DNA of 64,000 nt from Vulcanisaeta sp. JCM 16161 (GTDB lineage: Archaea; Thermoproteota; Thermoprotei; Thermoproteales; Thermocladiaceae). Below the pieces are notes generated by a model. The model was not told the DNA's origin. It was given only the letters and a program-made list of their open reading frames with translations, and ran no database searches. Positions 9,680 through 18,777 of this stretch are shown one piece after another. A program made the translations under genes and the position numbers. The stretch spans positions 43,967 through 107,966 of the forward strand of contig NZ_BBDO01000008.1 of assembly GCF_001316285.1 (NCBI RefSeq), given 5' to 3'. Within the stretch, counting starts at the first letter, position 1. Each line of letters opens with the position of its first letter.

Positions 9680-10135
9680 ATGACATTGGCAATAAGTGAC
9701 GATTTAATAAGGAGATTAATAGAGGTTGTCGATGATAAGTGGGTTAGTGTTGATGAAGTGGAGCACCTGTTAGGTGTAAAAATAAATATGGACTTGATTA
9801 ATAAATTAAGTAGGTCCGGTTTCTTCGAGGTAATGTATAGTACGTTAGACGGCACGTTTTACATAAAGAGGAGGATTATTGGTAATGCCGTAACTGATAA
9901 TACCAGGAACGGCATTGGTGATTTGGGTAATGGTAGGAATAAGTTAAATCTTCAGAGGATTGTGGATAAGATGAGGAGTGAGATTCAGGGGATGATGCCG
10001 AAGCCGCAGTTTGAGGAGTGGCTTAGTAGTAATGTCTCTGATAATTGGCGTTTGATCTATAATCAATTACTAAATGATGGGGTTATTGAGGAGGTCATTG
10101 TTTCGGGAATGGTCTTCGTAAAGGTAAATAAGTGA
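9680..10135 (+). CDS. Hypothetical protein with two winged-helix-like halves
   Basis: 151 residues. Residues 20-60 (VSVDEVEHLLGVKI, LINKLSRSGFFEVMYSTLDG, FYIKRR) and residues 105-150 (PKPQFEEWLSSNVSDNW, LIYNQLLNDGVIEEVIVSGM, VFVKV) both look like a short winged-helix unit, joined by a polar N/G/R-rich linker. This suggests a nucleic-acid or protein adaptor, not a defined function. An ATTTATATT box near 9652-9660 sits about 24 nt before the ATG, indicating a leaderless mRNA. Confidence 0.55.
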   Translation: MTLAISDDLIRRLIEVVDDKWVSVDEVEHLLGVKINMDLINKLSRSGFFEVMYSTLDGTFYIKRRIIGNAVTDNTRNGIGDLGNGRNKLNLQRIVDKMRSEIQGMMPKPQFEEWLSSNVSDNWRLIYNQLLNDGVIEEVIVSGMVFVKVNK

Positions 10136-10141
10136 TTAACT

Positions 10142-10642
10142 TCACGGTATTGCAATGTACATGTCACCCCTCTTCTTAAGCATACCTGCAAATACACCCC
10201 ACTCGGCCAGTAATATCTCGAGTAGGTGCCTAATACCTGGTTCCCTGGCCTCCACATAGCCCTTCTCGTTTAGTTCCTCGATAAGGTCATCAATCGTGAA
10301 TGGCTTATGCAATCCCAGGCTATAGGCCGTATGAAATGGCTCAAGGTTTAGCAGTTTTTGCCGAAGTATTTTCTTCCTATCACTAATTTTAGCGTTTAGG
10401 AATTCCCTACCCTCATTTGTTATCTTCACATCACCGCCCTTAACCTCAACAAACCCAAGATATACGGCGGCATTTAACGCGGGCATCAAGTCATCAATGT
10501 CGGACTCCATCTCCTTCGCAATCATGAATATGTCGGCCTGCCCCTTAAACTCATTGGCGAGTGTATCAATTAATCCAAGCACATCGGCAAACCTCGCATC
10601 TAAGGGCATAAATGGCAAATCGGGCATAAAACCTGCTTCCAT
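10142..10642 (-). CDS. AAA-associated (ABC-ATPase C-terminal type) domain protein
   Basis: 166 residues resembling the free-standing AAA-associated C-terminal domain found next to or fused with nitrate/sulfonate ABC transporter ATPases in archaea. Motifs: PFMPLDARFADVLGLIDTLA, DIDDLMPALNAAVYLGFVEV and ITNEGREFLNAKISDRKKIL. The second half is a winged-helix-like region (IDDLIEELNEKGYVEAREPG). It is probably regulatory. No ABC transporter is in the window, so its partner is unknown. It converges with the gene ending at 10135. Confidence 0.6.
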   Translation of the reverse strand: MEAGFMPDLPFMPLDARFADVLGLIDTLANEFKGQADIFMIAKEMESDIDDLMPALNAAVYLGFVEVKGGDVKITNEGREFLNAKISDRKKILRQKLLNLEPFHTAYSLGLHKPFTIDDLIEELNEKGYVEAREPGIRHLLEILLAEWGVFAGMLKKRGDMYIAIP

Positions 10643-10699
10643 AGGTTATCACTTTAGTGGTTAATAAGTATTATTTTCGAGTAAAACCCACCATTATAA

Positions 10700-11242
10700 T
10701 CATGAAAGAATTAACCTATGTGAAATTACCCTACACTTATCACAAACCTCAACATACTCATTAACCCACGTCCTCCACCTACGTGAGTAATACCTTGAGG
10801 AGTATACTAGGGTCATTGGTGAGCCACAGCTTGGGCAGGCATCCCCCATCAGTACTACGTTACTGGCCTCCCTATAGAAGTTCGTTATTGCAAGGTTAAT
10901 GCCATCCTCAAGATCCTCCTCAAGCCTATCAATGTTTATTGTGTATACCTTAATATTCAATTCCTTATTAAACCAATAACGCGCCCTTGACAAATTATTA
11001 ACTATGTAATCACTGATTACGTAAGGCCTTTCAGAAACAACAAACAATGCATTGATATCGTTAAGCTCAAGCTCCTCAATCATGTCAAGCGGGTTCGACC
11101 ACCATGGGAAGTAATCTCCAGGAACGACCCAGACCTTAGCCCTTAACCTATTAAGGTCCGCCTTCACTGAATCGTCATGGATAATCCTAATCCTAAACCC
11201 CCTATTCCTCAATACCTCAATAACCCTATCAATAATCCTCAT
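10700..11242 (-). CDS. Hypothetical protein with C-terminal zinc ribbon
   Basis: 180 residues. The N-terminal part (IDRVIEVLRNRGFRIRIIHD) suggests a restriction-endonuclease-like or Rossmann-like alpha/beta fold. The C-terminal part has CPSCG and, after about 35 residues, CDKC, a likely zinc ribbon. No catalytic motif is certain. The ATG has GAGG about nine nt upstream. Single gene between two same-strand genes with gaps over 50 nt. Confidence 0.5.
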   Translation of the reverse strand: MRIIDRVIEVLRNRGFRIRIIHDDSVKADLNRLRAKVWVVPGDYFPWWSNPLDMIEELELNDINALFVVSERPYVISDYIVNNLSRARYWFNKELNIKVYTINIDRLEEDLEDGINLAITNFYREASNVVLMGDACPSCGSPMTLVYSSRYYSRRWRTWVNEYVEVCDKCRVISHRLILS

Positions 11243-11361
11243 GGTATTTCCTCAACTAATAACCATGACGGGTTAATAAATTATTTATTACCTCCAGGAA
11301 AGTACTAAATGAGTGATGAGGACCGGAGAGATGACCAATGAAGAGACCACGCAGGACTGAC

Positions 11362-12144
11362 TCACCTCCTACCCAATCGAAACACCGATAATGTATTCTC
11401 AACAATGATATTACCCAGTTCTATTGGGTCAACGTTCCGAATCTTTGAGAGCTCCATCAACACAACCCTAATGTGAACAGGTCTCGATGCCTCATCAGGG
11501 CTAGGCCCAAGCTCTGGCGTGTCGCTTTCAAGGAGTACTCGATTTAGGGGTAGTACCATGGCTAGATCCCTCTTTTGTCTCGACCTGGTTATGGTTGGTG
11601 GTATTGAGAAGTAACAACCAAGTTCGAGTAATCTCATTACCTGCTCCTTACTGCCATTAAATGCATGCATTATGCATTTAACGGGTCCGTACTTACTCAG
11701 TAATTTAATAACGTCATCCTCGGCATCCCTTGAATGGATTATTAATGGTAGGTCAAGGTCCTTAGCCAGTAATATCCACTTGGTGAATATGTGCCGTGAA
11801 ATCTCCCTAAGCATTCTATCTCTAACAACGCTATAGTCGAGCCCGACCTCACCAATACCAACAATTAAATCCCTCCTCTCATTAATGATCCTAGTGATTT
11901 CCTGAACCTCCCTAATATCGAAACCCCCATAGTCATACCCCAACGCTGTATAGACGAACCCACTATGCCTATTCACGAGATTCAGGGCATTGCCCACTTC
12001 GTTAAGTCTCATGGTCACATTAATTATGGCTAATAATCCACCCCTACGAGCCTCATCAATTAGCTCATCCGCGTGTTCGTACACATCCCACCTACTTAAA
12101 TGGGCATGTGTGTCTATCAAGGCCCCAAGCTTCGTGGTAGTCAC
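11362..12144 (-). CDS. TatD-family metal-dependent nuclease
   Basis: A TIM-barrel hydrolase with the ordered TatD ligands: DTHAHL near residue 11, GEVGLD near 98, LIIHSRD near 134, MHAFNG near 160 and ESDTPELGPSP near 211. These bind two divalent metals for 3'-to-5' DNA hydrolysis in characterised members. The 260-residue length is usual. The GTG start gives MTTTKLGALIDTHAHL, the normal spacing before the first motif. The frame is intact. Confidence 0.87.
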   Translation of the reverse strand: MTTTKLGALIDTHAHLSRWDVYEHADELIDEARRGGLLAIINVTMRLNEVGNALNLVNRHSGFVYTALGYDYGGFDIREVQEITRIINERRDLIVGIGEVGLDYSVVRDRMLREISRHIFTKWILLAKDLDLPLIIHSRDAEDDVIKLLSKYGPVKCIMHAFNGSKEQVMRLLELGCYFSIPPTITRSRQKRDLAMVLPLNRVLLESDTPELGPSPDEASRPVHIRVVLMELSKIRNVDPIELGNIIVENTLSVFRLGRR

Positions 12145-12225
12145 TCCTATAAATTAATTTATTTTGAACTTATAGGGCTGGGGCGTTAAGTATAGGTTTT
12201 TAAAGAGCCATTACTGCGTAACTCG

Positions 12226-12635
12226 ATGTCGGCACTCAACATAAACCCATTAATCTACAGGTTTGTTAGGTACTGCCTAAACAGGGCTTACCTGGAGCTT
12301 GACGACTCTAGCTATCGGCTGATGAGAGGTATAGCCTAGAGACTATATTATCGATAATTAGGCAGGCTGAGGATAATTGGCAGGACATTGATGATGTCGT
12401 GAAGTTCATAAGTAATGAATTACCAAGGATCTATGGAGAGGCTCTCGAGAGACTCCCTGATAAGATAGTTGATGATTTATTTGAGAAGATTTTAAATAAT
12501 TGTAAGGACCTTGATGAGGTCAAGACGGACCCGAGGGTGCTTAATGCAATTGATAACGCTCTTGAGAGTATGAAGAACATAAAGAAGAAGTTCCTTGAGG
12601 GTTCCAAGACGAGGATTTACGAGCCATCAGCATAA
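12226..12635 (+). CDS. Hypothetical helical protein upstream of the helicase
   Basis: About 136 residues, all predicted helix: an N-terminal YRFVRYCLNRAYLELDD segment, then DERYSLETILSIIRQAEDNW, then a C-terminal coiled region ending in KKKFLEGSKTRIYEPSA. The start and end lie in different frames, and one base added near 12320 (CGG CTT GAT) joins them. A TTTTTAAA box at 12197-12204 is 26 nt before the ATG. It ends 43 nt before the XPD-like helicase and is probably its operon partner. Function unknown. Confidence 0.55.
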
Positions 12636-12678
12636 ATCAGTGCCTAATTAATTGGTTTGAGCATAATTATACTGAGTA

Positions 12679-14274
12679 ATGGATATTACTGATTACGTAT
12701 ACTCAATATTGAGGGAGAAGGATATAGTCCTACTAAATGCCTATCCAGGCTTTGGTAAGTCTAGGATAGCGGTAGCAGTGGCTAAGAGGTGGGTTGATGA
12801 TGGTGGTCAAGTATTAATAATAACTAGGTCTAGGGCAGAGGCGCTGCAGCTTTGTGAATTCGCAAGGCAGGTCGGTATTAGGGATAGGGCATCATTGTTC
12901 CTTGGCAGGGAATTAATGTGCCCATTTAGTGCACGTAACTCTAAGCAATGCCTACTATATAGGTTAAGCGGTAAGTGTAGGGTTTGGAAGACCGAGGTAA
13001 CGGCACCCATAATGACCTGCAATCCCCTTGACTTATTTAATGATGGTTTATGCCCATACGAGGTTAATGAGGCCCTTGCCCATCAATTACCCATAGTCAT
13101 ATCAACCCACGCATACCTATCGAGCCCTGAACTTTATGGTAAAGTAATGAGCATAATCAATACCTGGGATAAACCCCTTGTAATAATTGATGAGTTCCAT
13201 AATGTTGCCGCTGGTCTTGAGGAATCAATAGGTATAAACCTCGATGAGTTAAGGCAGTGGGCGCTGCATGGTAATGACATAGCCAGCAAATTGCTTGATA
13301 GGGTGAGTAATTACGTACCGCAAAGGGAGGTTGTGGTTTTAAGGAGGTTTGACATTGATGACTTACTAAAGGGGTCGGAATTAATTAATGATAAGGTTAT
13401 TGAAATACTAACGCACTTTGGAAATGACCTATGCGCATTTACGTATGACGGTAAGCTGGTCAGGCTTAGGTGCCTCTCGCTTAAGCCCATCCACGATTTA
13501 ATAATGAAGTCACAAAAGGCCCTCCTTCTAACGGCCTCCATTAGCAAGAGATTCTCCTACATTATGAGCATTTACTCTAAGCCATCATACTACGTGGCAG
13601 TGGATTCCCTGCCAATGGAATACCGGGAAAACCTAACAATCATCTCCATAGTGGATGTTGAGTTCACGCATAGGAATAGGTTATTGAGGGAGTACCTGGA
13701 AATCGTTAATAGGAGTATTAAGGCATTTATTGATTCGTCACCACCAACCGGTGGTTTAGCCATTTTCTTCCCAAGCATTGAGTACCTAAGCACCTATGTT
13801 AGCAAATACGCCCCACCAGTTTGGGGAGTACCGACCTTCGTGCTTAGGGATAGTTCTGAAGCTGTGAATGCCATTGGGGCGTTCAAGGAGAATGCTAGGG
13901 TTACTAAGTCACTAATAATAACGTATGCGCAAAACCCAATTGGTGAAGGCGTTAACTTCCTTGAGCAGGAACTGGTCGGCGTCATGATCATAGGGTTTCC
14001 ACTGCCCCAATATAGTCAATGGAGTTTCCTAAAGTCCCGTTATTACGGAAGGCTAGGGATCAATGGATTCACGACCACCTACTTATTCCCAGCCGTATCA
14101 ACGACTACGCAGATAATTGGTAGGTTACTGAGGGACTTGGATAGGCATAGAAAGGTCGCTGTACTGCTTGATGGGAGATTCTACCGCTACAGGAGGTACA
14201 TGCCTAAGTGGCTCGTGTCCAGGATGAAGCCGTTGAGGCTGTCTCAATTCCTAAATGCATCATTATGGAAATAA
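12679..14274 (+). CDS. XPD/Rad3-like SF2 helicase with probable Fe-S cluster
   Basis: A 531-residue superfamily 2 helicase. Motif I is AYPGFGKSR (residues 21-29). Motif II is VIIDEFHN (DEFH box). Motif VI-like QIIGRLLRDLDRHRKVAVLL is near the C-terminus, as in XPD and DinG. Between motifs I and II a cysteine set (ELMCP, KQCLLY, GKCRVW, DGLCPY) matches the place of the 4Fe-4S domain of XPD. An extra MTCNP lies in between. It is likely a 5'-to-3' DNA unwinding enzyme. It differs from canonical archaeal XPD in detail and sits beside a HerA-like ATPase. The frame is intact. Confidence 0.8.
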   Translation: MDITDYVYSILREKDIVLLNAYPGFGKSRIAVAVAKRWVDDGGQVLIITRSRAEALQLCEFARQVGIRDRASLFLGRELMCPFSARNSKQCLLYRLSGKCRVWKTEVTAPIMTCNPLDLFNDGLCPYEVNEALAHQLPIVISTHAYLSSPELYGKVMSIINTWDKPLVIIDEFHNVAAGLEESIGINLDELRQWALHGNDIASKLLDRVSNYVPQREVVVLRRFDIDDLLKGSELINDKVIEILTHFGNDLCAFTYDGKLVRLRCLSLKPIHDLIMKSQKALLLTASISKRFSYIMSIYSKPSYYVAVDSLPMEYRENLTIISIVDVEFTHRNRLLREYLEIVNRSIKAFIDSSPPTGGLAIFFPSIEYLSTYVSKYAPPVWGVPTFVLRDSSEAVNAIGAFKENARVTKSLIITYAQNPIGEGVNFLEQELVGVMIIGFPLPQYSQWSFLKSRYYGRLGINGFTTTYLFPAVSTTTQIIGRLLRDLDRHRKVAVLLDGRFYRYRRYMPKWLVSRMKPLRLSQFLNASLWK

Positions 14275-14319
14275 ATGAGTTCATTATAGTGCCTTATAAG
14301 TCCTGTTGGGATTTTCATA

Positions 14320-15734
14320 ATGAAGTCTATGGACGTGTTAAGTATTACTGCGGTAGCAATACCTGCCTCATTAGCCATTGCATCATTAGCGAGGGAATTC
14401 TCTGGAGATAAGGTTACGGTAGGCACGCGCATCATGATACCCTACAGGGTACCGCTCGATAAGCATCTATGCATACTAGGCCCTACCAGGGGTGGTAAAT
14501 CCTCCTGGTTAAAGCCATGATTAAGGAGCTCAGTCGAAAGTACGTGGTCACCGTGTTGGACTGGCACGGTGAATATGCAGGATTATTACCGACATTACCA
14601 ACCTCTGCAATTAACATAGACCTTGAGAAGATACCGCCGAAGTTATTAACCGAGATCCTAGCTTCGGCCTGGGGCTTAATGAGCCAAGTATGTACATGCT
14701 ATATAGGATGATCCGCGATGGTAATTATACAAGCTTTAATGACTTAATAAGTAAGATAGATAATTACCTCGTAAACACGAGGACAGAGGCCGAGATGAAG
14801 GCAGCCATATTGAGGAGACTTGAGTACTCGGCAATGAATATCGGCAAGGGCATCATAGGCATTGAATCGCTCATGGAGGGCGATGCTGTCATAGACCTCA
14901 GTGACCTAACGATTATTGAGGAGAAGAGACTTGTCTCCTCATTAATACTAGCCGCTCTATACATGCATTACATGAGGAGGGGCTTGATAGAGAAGGGCGT
15001 TAAGCATGTATTAATCATTGAGGAGGCTCAAAATCTACTTGACATGGGCGGTCCCGGTTACTCAATTATTGATCACATAATAATGGAGTTGGCAAAGTAC
15101 GGTTTAAGGACCATCCTTGTGAGCAATGCCGTGCCGAAATCATCAATACTAAAGCATTGCAATGTAGTGCTATTTAAGATAAATCCCGAACTCCTGGATG
15201 AGGGTGTGGTTTTTTTCCAGGAACTTAATTAATAAATTAAATGAGATGTCCACGGAGGAAGCAATAGTAATAACGAGTAAGGGTGTCACTAAGGTAAGGC
15301 CCTTGAGGGCGATTATCGAACCAACCCACATAATCATTAGGGGGTCTAATGATTTAAGAAATGCGTCGTCGCAGGAAGCCACCTTTTCAACAGGCAATGG
15401 AGGATTTAATGAAAGATTAGGTGGTAGAGTAAGTAATGATGGGACTGAGGTTAAAGCCATTAATACTAAGGCAAGTGTGAATCTGGGTAATGGCGATGAT
15501 GGTAGGGCATCCGCGAAGCAGGTTAGCCCTAATAATGAGTCCGAATTAATTAATGACTCAACTATTAGCAACGGTGACTCCTTATTTAGAAAGCAGGTAA
15601 TGGAACTTGAAAGGGAGGTTGCCAATTTACGTGATAAGGTTAATGAAATAGAAAGAATACTAGACGCAGACGAGAAACTCATTGAAAAGATACTGGAGCT
15701 TGATGGTAAATTGAAAAATAACCTACACGGTTGA
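14320..15734 (+). CDS. HerA-like hexameric DNA-pumping ATPase
   Basis: A FtsK/HerA-superfamily ATPase of about 470 residues. The Walker A is LGPTRGGKSS near residue 55, followed by VTVLDWHGEYAGLLP (the HerA-type DxxxE strand). The Walker B is HVLIIEEAQNLLDM, then LVSNAVPKSSILKHCNVVLFK as sensor region. The C-terminal third is a polar linker and a coiled coil (MELEREVANLRDKVNEIERI). Three breaks occur: about 14508 (add G), 14679 (add A) and the T7 run 15210-15216 (remove T). A CTTATAAG box at 14293-14300 is 24 nt before the ATG. No NurA nuclease is adjacent, unlike the classic herA operon. Confidence 0.75.
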
Positions 15735-15839
15735 TTATAAAGGGATTTCATGAAACTCTAGCGTTTATTTATTACGAGAGTGTCTCCAATTCTCAATTTA
15801 TTTATTTAAGTAGATATATACGAGAACCCTGGTGCCCTA

Positions 15840-16277
15840 ATGACGGTCTCGGAAAATTTAATGGTGGATACAAAGAAGGTGAAAATCCTAATACTCCAGA
15901 TGTTAAAGGACATGGTTCTTAACGCAAAGGGTCAATTAATAACCTTCAGACCCGCCAAGGTTGCCCAGGACATATCAATCTGGACTAGGAAAAGTCCACG
16001 CTCAGAGTCTGTGATAGTTAGGAATTTCCTTGAGGAGCTCGTTGAGCTCGGCCTCATTAGGGTTATTAAGAGGAGTGCCAGAGGTAAGGTTTACGGTATA
16101 ATGAGGAATACAGAGTTCTGGTTAATCCTTGAGCATAACAACGTTCATGAGATATTATCCTTCATCGACGGTTATAAATCGGCAAGGAGAAGTAATACAA
16201 GTATAAATATGCTGAGGGAATTAACTAATGCCCAAAAAAATAAACCTGGCACAGACAGCCACGAATGGTGGGAATAA
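15840..16277 (+). CDS. Winged-helix protein, 145 residues
   Basis: Central winged-helix-like region: FRPAKVAQDISIWTRKSPRS, then SVIVRNFLEELVELGLIRVI and KRSARGKVYGI. It is probably a DNA-binding regulator. It overlaps the M48 protease start by 13 nt, so the two are coupled. An A7 run at 16234-16240 lies near its end. If that run is over-called like the other A/T runs of seven in this window, the true C-terminus differs and runs slightly longer in the next frame. Confidence 0.6.
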   Translation: MTVSENLMVDTKKVKILILQMLKDMVLNAKGQLITFRPAKVAQDISIWTRKSPRSESVIVRNFLEELVELGLIRVIKRSARGKVYGIMRNTEFWLILEHNNVHEILSFIDGYKSARRSNTSINMLRELTNAQKNKPGTDSHEWWE

Positions 16278-17512
16278 AAACATATCGGGTAATCCGTGAT
16301 TTAATTAAAGATCCTCAATCCATAATCAATTACGTAGAAGATTACTTGCTGAGGATTGCTGAGTTGACATACGTGACTAAGGAGATAAATGGTGATACCG
16401 CTAAATTAATGGTGCATGGAAATAATGGAGATGCTGAGTTGAGCATTAATCATGAGGTTAGGGTGAGAGGACGAGGTAAAATGAGGGATCTCGTGAATGC
16501 CCTGGTCCTAAGGTACCTGGGCACCGATGGCATGCGTAGAATAACAATACTGCTGGTGCAGAGGGATAATAGAATTTATAGGGTTAATGACCTGCCGAGG
16601 GCCTATTCACCGTCAATTGGTTTGATAGGACTTATGTTGGTATCTATCATGGCATTATCAATAATCGTTGCGGTACTGAGGATCATCAATGTAATACCGT
16701 CAATACACCTAATACTAATACTGCTTTTATCACCGCTCCTCATACCAATAATATATTCATACGTTCTCCAGCTAAGGGTAAGGCACGGTGATTTAAGGAA
16801 TTCACGAATTATAAAATTCGTCCTGGAATATGGGGATTTTGAGGAGAGGAGGTTTAATGAGGCCCTACGGCTTTTATCTAGAATAGAGAACACTAGATCG
16901 TTAAGCGAGATCAGGAGGTTCCTAATCTCGTTAGTTAATGATGTTAGGACGAAACCACAAAATTTCTATGAGGAGTATATTGACATTAATTCACTAATCA
17001 GTAAATTGGGGATTAGAAATAACTATGGTATTTACCTAGTTAATGTAAATCAATGCAATGCGGCGTCTATAGGACTGCCTGGTATTAATTACATAGTCCT
17101 AACCTCAAGGCTTGTGTCATGCCTAAGCACTGATGAGTTGGCCGCCGTAATAATGCATGAAGTTGGTCATATAGTTCATGGAGATTCTGCGAAGACGCTC
17201 TTTTTAATATCGCTGGCTCAACTGGTGAATATTGCATTAATAACCTATATAATCCCATTAATGAGCCTACCGGCAATACCAATACTCATGGCTGCAATAC
17301 TCCTTGAGGTATTCGGCATAGTCTCCGTAATGAAATTGAGCGAGTATTCGGCGGATAAGTATGCACTTAGGTTCGTACATAGGAGAAGCTTGGCCATGGC
17401 GCTTATTAGGGTTACCTGGAAGGAACTGCATAATGAGTTGGTAAGTAGAAGGTTTGGTGTCTTTGCGTCACATCCTTCGGTATCAAGTAGGTTGGTCAGG
17501 ATTCTGCGCTGA
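16265..17512 (+). CDS. Membrane-bound M48-family metalloprotease, HtpX-like
   Basis: A 415-residue zinc protease. The active site is MHEVGHIVHGD (HExxH) near residue 298, with a third ligand in SEYSADKYAL about 60 residues later. Two membrane segments lie near residues 118-165 (SIGLIGLMLVSIMALSIIVA and VIPSIHLILILLLSPLLIPI) and further hydrophobic segments follow the HExxH. The first 115 residues are a soluble domain not typical of short HtpX proteins. It probably cleaves misfolded membrane proteins. It is coupled to the preceding winged-helix gene by overlap. Confidence 0.85.
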   Translation: MVGIKTYRVIRDLIKDPQSIINYVEDYLLRIAELTYVTKEINGDTAKLMVHGNNGDAELSINHEVRVRGRGKMRDLVNALVLRYLGTDGMRRITILLVQRDNRIYRVNDLPRAYSPSIGLIGLMLVSIMALSIIVAVLRIINVIPSIHLILILLLSPLLIPIIYSYVLQLRVRHGDLRNSRIIKFVLEYGDFEERRFNEALRLLSRIENTRSLSEIRRFLISLVNDVRTKPQNFYEEYIDINSLISKLGIRNNYGIYLVNVNQCNAASIGLPGINYIVLTSRLVSCLSTDELAAVIMHEVGHIVHGDSAKTLFLISLAQLVNIALITYIIPLMSLPAIPILMAAILLEVFGIVSVMKLSEYSADKYALRFVHRRSLAMALIRVTWKELHNELVSRRFGVFASHPSVSSRLVRILR

Positions 17513-17575
17513 CTTACTATATTTCGTTGTTATTTAGTGGTTAGTTTAATTTTTGTTCCTAATTACGGCGTATAC

Positions 17576-17998
17576 ATGGACTTAATTGAGAAAATGAGTG
17601 AATTGAGGATATTAATTAGTAGGCTAGAGACTAAGTATCCTGAATTATCGGAATTGTCGTCATTAATAAACGATGTAATAACCAAATGCGTATCACTATC
17701 AGACGTATTAATAAGCATATACTCAATCACGGACTCGGCGATTCACGAGCTCATGCTTGAGGGGAATTCACCATTTATTAATTTAAACTCGGCATTGTTA
17801 AGGAAGTACCTGGACGTAATTAATAATTCTGAGGACCTAAATGATGCGTTAAGCAGGGTAACACCACAGGAGAGACAATTATTAATTGATGCGATTAGGA
17901 TTCTTAAGAAGAAGGGCGCCATTGACCTAGATATTAATTACGATAGTGAGGGGCTTAAGGTAAAGATAATAAATAGGGTTGGTGACGTAAGTCCGTGA
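17576..17998 (+). CDS. Hypothetical helical protein
   Basis: 140 residues from the ATG at 17576 (MDLIEKMSELRILISRLETK). The longer frame starts 13 codons earlier. Almost wholly helical with heptad-like stretches (LSELSSLINDVITKCVSLSD and QERQLLIDAIRILKKKGAID). No known domain is recognised. It follows the M48 protease on the same strand. Confidence 0.5.
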   Translation: MDLIEKMSELRILISRLETKYPELSELSSLINDVITKCVSLSDVLISIYSITDSAIHELMLEGNSPFINLNSALLRKYLDVINNSEDLNDALSRVTPQERQLLIDAIRILKKKGAIDLDINYDSEGLKVKIINRVGDVSP

Positions 17999-18073
17999 GC
18001 GACTTCGATGATTATTATAAAGACGCACTGGAGAAGGATATATATAGCCCCAGCTTTTTTTGCGTATTTCAAT

Positions 18074-18571
18074 ATGCCCTACGATGTTCCATTCGTACCC
18101 ACGCCAGAGGTCGTGGTCAGGAGAATGCTTCAATTAGCCAATGTTAAGAGGGATGAGGTTGTTTATGATCTTGGTTGCGGTGATGGCAGGATCGTAATAA
18201 TGGCAGCCAGGGAATTCGGCGCACAGGCAGCATGCATTGAAATTAGGAAGGATCTATATGAACAAACCCTTAGGAGGGTTAAGGACCTAGGGCTTGAGGA
18301 TAGAATTCGTGTGATTTACGGAAACTTCTTTGAGGAGGACTTGTCCGAGGCCGATGTGGTTACGATGTACCTACTTACAAGCGTTAATGAGAGGATAAGG
18401 CCTAAGCTTGAGCGTGAGTTAAAACCCAGTACTAGGGTTGTGTCTCATGACTTTGAGGTTCCTGGTTGGAAACCGTTAATCGTAGAGGATCTATACGAGG
18501 AGTGGAGGAGCCATAAGATTTACCTATACAAAATACCTGGCCTTGAAATACCAGTACCGTTGAGGGTTTAG
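18074..18571 (+). CDS. Class I SAM-dependent methyltransferase
   Basis: Begins MPYDVPFVPTPEVVVRRML, then the SAM-binding motif I VVYDLGCGDGRIVIMAA near residue 37, an acidic motif II (AACIEIRKD) and VIYGNFFEEDLSEADVVTMY as motif IV. Rossmann-fold methyltransferases of this archaeal type often modify protein lysines, but the target cannot be read. An in-frame start exists at 18008, and ATG 18074 gives the normal family N-terminus. 165 residues. Confidence 0.78.
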   Translation: MPYDVPFVPTPEVVVRRMLQLANVKRDEVVYDLGCGDGRIVIMAAREFGAQAACIEIRKDLYEQTLRRVKDLGLEDRIRVIYGNFFEEDLSEADVVTMYLLTSVNERIRPKLERELKPSTRVVSHDFEVPGWKPLIVEDLYEEWRSHKIYLYKIPGLEIPVPLRV

Positions 18572-18579
18572 AGGATAAA

Positions 18580-18753
18580 TTGAAGAATACTCAGCTCAAT
18601 GAGAAATACTTGGAAATTCTCGAGTTAATTGATGGTAATAGGTCTATTGAGGAAATATCGAACAAGACACAATTGACGATAAGGAGCGTTAGGAATATAG
18701 TGAGTGAGCTGATGAAGCAGGGACTTATTAAGGAGGTAAGGGTCATTAAGTAA
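18580..18753 (+). CDS. Small winged-helix protein, 57 residues
   Basis: A short frame from TTG 18580 to TAA 18751-18753 coding LNEKYLEILELIDGNRSIEE followed by ISNKTQLTIRSVRNIVSELM and KQGLIKEVRVIK. This is a complete helix-turn-helix with a small wing, as in ArsR/MarR-like minimal regulators. It starts 9 nt after the methyltransferase stop and is probably cotranscribed with it. Confidence 0.55.
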   Translation: MKNTQLNEKYLEILELIDGNRSIEEISNKTQLTIRSVRNIVSELMKQGLIKEVRVIK

Positions 18754-18760
18754 TTTAAAT
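18754..18760 (+). promoter_or_regulatory. TATA box supporting a TTG start for dys
   Basis: TTTAAAT is centred 21 nt before TTG 18778 but 42 nt before the next in-frame ATG at 18799. The spacing favours the TTG and a leaderless transcript. Confidence 0.45.
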
Positions 18761-18777
18761 TCGTAAAACATTAAAAA

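Noticed and set aside
14320..15734. Programmed frameshifting or separate small genes in the HerA-like locus
   Set aside because: The three breaks lie at different run types and the same kind of break occurs in dozens of unrelated genes here, so sequencing error is far simpler.
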